Shown: in pieces, positions 58,871 to 64,000 of the stretch | How the letters are laid out: every line of letters begins with the position of its first letter | How positions within the stretch are numbered: the stretch's first letter is position 1 | Assembly: GCA_963930645.1 (NCBI GenBank) | Contig: OZ005648.1 | Coordinates: 110,646,592-110,710,591 of the forward strand | Direction of reading: 5' to 3' | DNA: 64,000 nucleotides | DNA from: Salticus scenicus | Taxonomy: Eukaryota; Arthropoda; Arachnida; Araneae; Salticidae | Made by a program: the position numbers and the translations under genes | Notes under the pieces: generated by a model | Told to the model about the DNA's origin: nothing | Database searches by the model: none | Seen by the model: the letters and a program-made list of their open reading frames with translations, nothing else

Positions 58871-59893
58871 TTCTTATAAATGTCTCAAAAGAAAGTATTG
58901 GATTAATAAAAATTTTCAACTTCTGGTTTTTGATGGATTTACACATTTTAAGAAGTCCAGAACCTGGTTTGACCAATTTTAAAAAAATGTCTGTGTGTAT
59001 TTGACAAAAATTCTGTTCAACTGTACCTCCGTAACTACTGCCTACTACAATTACATATAAATTTATATATAGTTGCACCATGACATAAATCGGTGCCTAC
59101 CAACTTTTGGTGCAAATGGCTCAACAGGTGGTGCTGCCATACTGCGATTTCTGAAACTTAGAGGAAGGCTATATCTCAGAAACTACTGCACAGAATTTCA
59201 TATAAATATATATGTACATGTAACTTGGTATATATTAGTGCCTATCAAATTTTGGTGCCAATCGCTCTACAGGTGGTGCAGTTATACAGTGCTTTAAGCA
59301 ATTTAGGGAAGGCTATATTTTAGGTTCTATTTCATGTAACTACACAAAACTTCATGTTGGAAAGGCATTATGATAAATTATGCTTGTTCAGTTTGGTTGC
59401 ATTTGGCCAGTAGGTGGCTCTGCAATACAGAAATTTCCCCCCAAAAGGAGAAGGCTATATCTCTTATCCTATTGTGTAAATTGCATAGAATTTGGTATGT
59501 GAGAGAACCAGCCATTGTGAAACACTATTGCGATTTATTTTAGGTGTATATCAGCCAACAGGTGGCAATATTGCACTAAAATTTACCCAATGAATAGGCT
59601 AAGTTAATCCTAACTTCTATGACATATGTGCATGAAACTTGATATATAAGACAACCATTATGAAAGCAAATGTTGACCTTATTTATGTGTATATCAGGCG
59701 ACAGGTGGAGCTTTTATTAGGATTTTTTACAAGCGTATATCTCAGCATCTGTAGATTAAAATTGCATAAACACCTTTTGTAAAATATTTATTGTGAGAAT
59801 CTATGGTTAAACTTTTATACGATTTAAACCATAAGTGGCGCTGTTATATAGAATTATGTAGAAGAAAGTTTTGTGATGGCTACAACATATTAG
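58871..59893 (+). mobile_element. Structured repeat, type A, copy 5, with amplified internal units
   Basis: The 5' hairpin is degraded (CTTATAAATGTCTCAAAAG, AAAGTATTGG). The 3' end GTAGAAGAAAGTTTTGTGAT then ACATATTAG is intact. Six units carry CAACAGGTGGTGCTGCC-like motifs at 59122, 59267, 59408, 59556, 59699 and 59830 (spacing 131-148). It lies 50 bp after copy 4 in the same orientation. Confidence 0.75.
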
Positions 59894-60943
59894 TTTTCAT
59901 GTGAAAATAACCCTTCAACTGCAATTATATTAGTAAAATATTTTATTTCATTTTTTAATAATAGTATTGTAAAAAATATGTAAATAATAAGTTTTAGTTT
60001 TATAATTCTGAACAAAACCTATCTTTTTGTGATAGTGCTTTTCACCAAAAATTGCAAGTGTAGGAATGAGTATGTTAGGCTTAAAATTTTATTCTTCATG
60101 GCAATATTGCACAAATAAATAGAATATTAAATAAGTATGTTTAAATAAATTATATTTAAAATGTTTTTAAAAGAATAGTATATGAAATATGTTTATATTT
60201 TATTGTTTTAAAATAAAGGAAAAGAAAGAAATATACAACACAACAAAAAACAAAACTAATGCCGGATATCCGGTCCGGATATCCGTATCCGGCAGGCAGA
60301 AGAGCTCCGGATATCCGGTATCCGGCAAAATCACTATCCGTTTCATCCCTAGTTATAAGTAAAGAAAATTTTCCATAGAATAACATTGCCTCGGGCTTCT
60401 GATGGCAGTAAGTGAAGAGGACCTGTTAAAGCCAATAACTTTGATATTTAAAATAAGTGATTTAAATTAGTGATTTTTTAAAAAAAAAGATCCATTGATT
60501 TAAATCAGCTATTTAATCAACTGATTTAAATCACTACAACCTTGATTGAGGCACATTCACAAAGTCAACATTTGGCAATGAGGTACCTTCACAAAATCAG
60601 GAAAGCTTCACCTGCACAAAATCAGTTCTCAGCAATTTAGTGGCACATAAAAATACCCTCAGTTTGGATATTTACTGGAGACAATGGTAAATTTCTAAGT
60701 AAATACTTTCTTATCTTACACATAAGAAATAACTCTCTTACATATATATTCATTTTACAACTGTTTCATTATATTTTTTAAATGTAATTTAGAATTAAAA
60801 GAAAGAAATAAAGAAACTGCTTTACGCATTTCAGTTATTTGTTCTGAAGCATTTTTTTCACAAACTTACTTGATTTTTTTTTACAAATTATTTTATAATT
60901 TCACAAATGGGGTATCATTTATAAAAGGCTAGATTAAACCCTG

Positions 60944-61177
60944 TATTCACAAAACTTGACTCTTCTGGCATTGCAGTTTCAGCACAAATTGCACTTCTCA
61001 TTAAATCATCATTATCTTCCAACATTTGAAGCGAAGAAAATTGTTTCCGCCATTTTAGAAATGTGCTGGAATTAACTTTTTTACATTTCGCCAAATTCAC
61101 CTGCTTGTGCTCATAAGACAGATGTAACAGTGTTTGTAATTTTTCAAAGTTCAGAAAAAGTAAAGGGGGAAACCGAT
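60944..61177 (-). pseudogene. Possible minus-strand exon interrupted by a MITE
   Basis: On the minus strand, CACTTTTTCAG|AT (boundary at 61177) is a strong splice-acceptor sequence. It opens about 78 codons reading RFPPLLFLNFEKLQTLLHLS, then YEHKQVNLAKCKKVNSSTFL and KWRKQFSSLQMLEDNDDLMR. The peptide is non-repetitive and of balanced composition. The frame runs into the MITE end at 60943. Across the MITE (resuming at 53967 on the minus strand) the frame stays open for about 18 more codons. I do not recognise the protein. It is either an antisense nested gene broken by the insertion or a chance frame. Confidence 0.35.
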
Positions 61178-61221
61178 CTGAAAAAGTGAATTTTCATCTT
61201 ACCAGTAGAAAATTTATGTAC

Positions 61222-62018
61222 ATCAGAGTTTCCCCTAACTTTAAAAAAGGGCAGGGTGCTGTTAGTAAAAGTAAGGATACATTTTGCATTTTAAGGGCAA
61301 TTTTGGATTCTTGAGAGCATAAGTATTTGAAATCCACACTCATTAAGGAATTCAGTTATAAAAATGCCAAGATAAAAAAAAACTTTTTATATACCACTTT
61401 TTTTAAATTTTCTGATGAATCATATAAACTTGACAATTCTGTATGTATTAATAAATGCTTTTTTAAAAATTTTTTTGGTGACTTATCCCATCAACTTGAA
61501 AGAAAATGATCAAATATGTAATAAAGAGAGCAATTATAAGAAATTTTCAAACATTTATTATTTGAATAAAAGTATTAAAATAATGCATTGTCATCGGGCT
61601 CTGAGCTATTCTAAAAGTTTCAAATTTCTAGTTAGTCTGGTAGTTAGTTAAAAATCGATTGCAAGATTTGTACTGGACAAGCACACAAGAAAACGAGTTA
61701 ATAAAAACATGGTAATATGCATAAACACATTTTTTTTTTTTTAACTTTCTTTACTTTTTCTTATCACTAATAAACAAATTAATATCGATGGTCATACACA
61801 ATAATTTTATTTAATATGTATATAATTTATTTTCAGTATATTATTTTACTTAAGTTTCTTAATTGTTTTCTTCTATTTTGTGCTCTAATACAAGAAGCAA
61901 TAAGGGTACAATTTTTTTTTTTTTTTTTTTGATATGGGGTAAGAAGGGTGCTATTTCTTCAATCAAAGGGCAGGCAGGGCACAGCACCACCCCGAAACTG
62001 TCTGGGAGAAACTCTGAT
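61222..62018. mobile_element. Candidate MITE, ~0.8 kb
   Basis: Ends ATCAGAGTTTCCCC and GGGAGAAACTCTGAT are inverted, with AGGGCAGGGTGCTG near one end and GGCAGGGCACAGCACC near the other. I could not define a target-site duplication. Confidence 0.55.
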
Positions 62019-62893
62019 ATCAAATGACAGCTAGATGCAAATTTATAGTTGTCAAACTGAAAATTTTATGAAAAGTTGGGTATCAAAAGTGACGAGTGGT
62101 TGTAAAATTATGGTCATCAAACTAAATTTTTTTAGGTGCAAAATATGACTAAAACCCACTAATTTTGAGCCCTATCAAAGAAGCACCTGGTACAGAAACT
62201 TGAAGGAAAAATAATCTTCAAATTGACCACTAAGCAATTAATCATGTCTGTCAAACAAACATTAACAATTATAATTAGAAGATACACATATGTCGATTTT
62301 AATTATTAAAAGGATTTTTTTTTTTTTTTGTAAAAATTGAGTCTATAAAAATATTTTAAGTGACAAATTTGTCAGCCATATGTGTGATTTGGGTGACAAT
62401 TGTTGCCTTGCTGTCATGAATAATAATTGTTGTTTCCATTTTTTTTTAACCCTACATTTCAACCATATTTTTCCATATTGCAGAGTCAGGGGTGGGGAAA
62501 TGTTTGATTTACTCACCACTGATGAGTAATTATTTTTTGGACATAGCAAGTGAATTTTAAGTCAGTCATTTTAGTTGCTGATATGCAGCATAGTAAAGCA
62601 AAAAAAAAAAAAAAAAAACTGTGTAAAAGAGTGAAAAAGAAAAAAACTCCAACAGCATGAACAGCAACCGCAACCACAGTAGAAGATCTTTATAAAACAA
62701 ACTTAAAAACCCAAGGTTGTGCGTTATATAGAATTTTCCATTATAATATAGATCACATTCATCATTAAACTTACCTTGTAAACATGACCAAATATGTCTG
62801 AAACATATATATATCAAAATTGAGTAGAGTATCTTTGAATTACTTTTGTTGTAAAAGTTATAGACTATGTAATATTATTTATTTCTGGTTAGT

Positions 62894-62926
<33 letters not shown>

Positions 62927-63812
62927 TCCTTGGTGGCGGTGGGTAAGAATTTCTAAAGATTCCCCCATACCTCATGGAAGTAAATAGCTGGTGTGACTAA
63001 ATTAAAATTTTGAAATACAATTGTTTTGTATACAAAATAAGATTATCTGTTGTAGGTATACAGTATTAAATTTACATAGTATTCATTTTATGAATCCTTA
63101 AACAGATATGTTAAAAAAATGCTAACGCTTAAAGAGTTTTAAAGTAAGAAAAATCTACAAGTGTGTTCTTTGTTACTAAGATTATACATAGTTTGTCATA
63201 TATCGCTATGTTTTACTCTAATATTTAAAAATGTTTTATAAACATTGAAAGAGCTAGCTTGTTATTCATGTGAAAGAGACTGTGGACCATTCTAACACTC
63301 TTTTGTAAATTACTATCTTAAGATTGAGAAAATTTGCATTAAATATAATTAATATTAAGTCAAGTGTACATGAAATTCCTTCAAAATTATTTAAATAAAA
63401 AGGGTAAAACTCAAAATTTATTTGTTTATCTTTGAAAATTTTTTTAAATGCTCAAGTTTTGCTAATTTTAAATTTTATAAAAATTATAGCAAAGACACTG
63501 TAAAGAGTACATTCAAATATATCTTTGTCTCCATTATAGTTTTCATTTAATTTAGACTTTAAAATGTAATTTTAAGTTTTGAAAACATGAAATTTACAGG
63601 AATTTTAGCATTTAAACAAAAATATTTCTTATAAATTATAACTAGTAAATGGATTCACAAAGTACTGTAATTTTCAATGCATTATCTGCGGATTATCTGA
63701 TAAGAGAGGTGAAAATATACAAGGTGCTTTTTTCCTGAGCCATAGTTGTAACTTTCATTTTTTATTCTACTTGAACAAAAATAAAACATGCATTTGATTC
63801 TTCACTCTGCAG
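62019..63812. other. AT-rich intron remainder
   Basis: No additional exon or repeat that I can support. Poly(A) occurs near 62598 and 62894, and (TA)n near 62911. Confidence 0.55.
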
Positions 63813-63897
63813 TCTGCAGATGGTGCCATCAAACATTATGATATTCTTCCTTTATCCTTTGCAGAACGTAATATTTTATTTTATTGGATGTTCAAAG
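63813..63897 (+). CDS. Second exon of the 48838 gene
   Basis: The acceptor TTCACTCTGCAG precedes 85 bases. In the frame set by exon 1 they read SADGAIKHYDILPLSFAERN then ILFYWMFK, and end at AAAG|GTAGAT (phase 1). No stop codon interrupts the frame, and hydrophobic and charged residues are balanced as in a folded domain. A second CAG six bases inside could serve as an alternative acceptor but would shift the frame. The product continues beyond 64000. I do not recognise the family. Confidence 0.65.
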
Positions 63898-64000
63898 GTA
63901 GATACTTATTTGTTAATTAATATACATACATACTGTCTGCTTTTATGCTTGATTACAATAATTCATTTGTAAAGCATCATATCATCAGGGCCTGATTACC
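63898..64000 (+). other. Start of the next intron
   Basis: GTAGATACTT begins AT-rich sequence continuing to the window edge. Confidence 0.5.

Larger units (their letters stand above)
55149..60351. mobile_element. 5.2-kb hAT-like element with perfect 8-bp TSD
   Basis: Ends TAGGGATGAAACGGATATCC and ...CGTTTCATCCCTA are inverted repeats. They are flanked by exact GTTATAAG copies (55141-55148 and 60352-60359). Subterminal regions hold a dense array of ATCCGG/CCGGAT motifs, probably transposase binding sites. No transposase frame is present. The interior carries a Harbinger-like element, a hAT MITE and two type-A repeats. Confidence 0.9.
54273..60544 (-). mobile_element. hAT-like MITE copy 2 (inverted), carrying a 5.2-kb hAT insertion
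   Basis: 54283-54830 is the reverse complement of 52380-52930 in copy 1. The terminus TTTAAATCACTACAACCTTG at 60525-60544 is the inverted end. Its left end is truncated. ATTGAG lies on both sides (54267-54272 and 60545-60550), consistent with a target duplication in the host MITE. Confidence 0.75.
53968..60943. mobile_element. MITE with CAGTGTTTAATCC-type ends, copy 2, heavily interrupted
   Basis: The left part CAGAGGTTAATCCAGAAC (53968) continues after a palindrome insertion as AATCCAGAACAAATTTAGTG (54243-54272). It resumes at 60545 with ATTGAGGCACATTCACAAAG and ends AGATTAAACCCTG at 60943. It is homologous throughout to 50001-50512. Flanks CATTC and TATTC match at 4 of 5 bases. Confidence 0.7.
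48925..63812 (+). other. Putative intron 1, filled with nested transposons
   Basis: It begins GTAAAT and ends TTCACTCTGCAG. Its content is almost entirely the mobile elements listed between these coordinates. Parts without a recognised feature are AT-rich: 48925-50000, 51872-52178, 53704-53967 and 62019-63812. Confidence 0.6.

Noticed and set aside
58822..59297. Frames within the type-A repeats reading LLxxGGAA-like peptides
   Set aside because: They arise from the tandem units, are not conserved between copies, and change frame because unit lengths vary from 131 to 149 bp.

Overview
The window looks like nuclear DNA of an arthropod, plausibly a chelicerate such as a spider. It is very AT-rich and full of long poly(A)/poly(T) runs, (TA)n and (TG)n tracts. 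The only signs of genes are short exon-like islands with GT/AG borders. It is packed with cut-and-paste DNA transposon relics (hAT-like, piggyBac-like, Harbinger-like and THAP-bearing), tRNA-derived SINEs and foldback elements. There are no bacterial-style genes, operons, rRNAs or intact tRNA genes. The organism assignment is inferred from overall texture only.

Layout. 1-16447: AT-rich DNA with no recognisable gene. It holds a 652-bp foldback bounded by TTAA (8351-9002), a 1.25-kb structured repeat (9942-11189), a cluster of TCTAGA dyads (7358-7768) and a SINE with 12-bp target-site duplications (15307-15524). 16448-24000: further structured repeats, a ~250-bp tandem repeat and a tRNA-derived SINE (18984-19300), followed by two covarying hairpins. 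23988-24514: a small element with 18-bp inverted ends carrying half of a THAP zinc finger. 25000-37250: repeat mosaics and a minisatellite, plus one candidate minus-strand exon (35692-35808). 37605-48398: a hAT-like transposase relic immediately followed by an 8.4-kb unit with 51-bp perfect inverted ends. That unit itself holds at least four smaller transposons.

48838-63897: the best host gene. A 29-codon first exon with a good start context and a phase-0 donor is followed, 14.9 kb later, by an 85-bp exon with a phase-0 acceptor. I do not recognise the product. The intron is a Russian-doll nest. A 5.2-kb hAT-like element (55149-60351, perfect 8-bp TSD) contains a Harbinger-like element, a 1.1-kb hAT MITE and two structured repeats. 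It sits inside another hAT-like element, which sits inside a third, which may itself interrupt a minus-strand exon.

The most distinctive system is a set of repeat families (about ten copies) with different sequences but one shared plan: a 5' hairpin whose downstream arm recurs once at the 3' end, a conserved body start, and a degenerate 130-180-bp internal tandem repeat. In one family the repeated unit carries a motif resembling the CTCF binding site. All coordinates and matches were found by eye; no search or fold was run.
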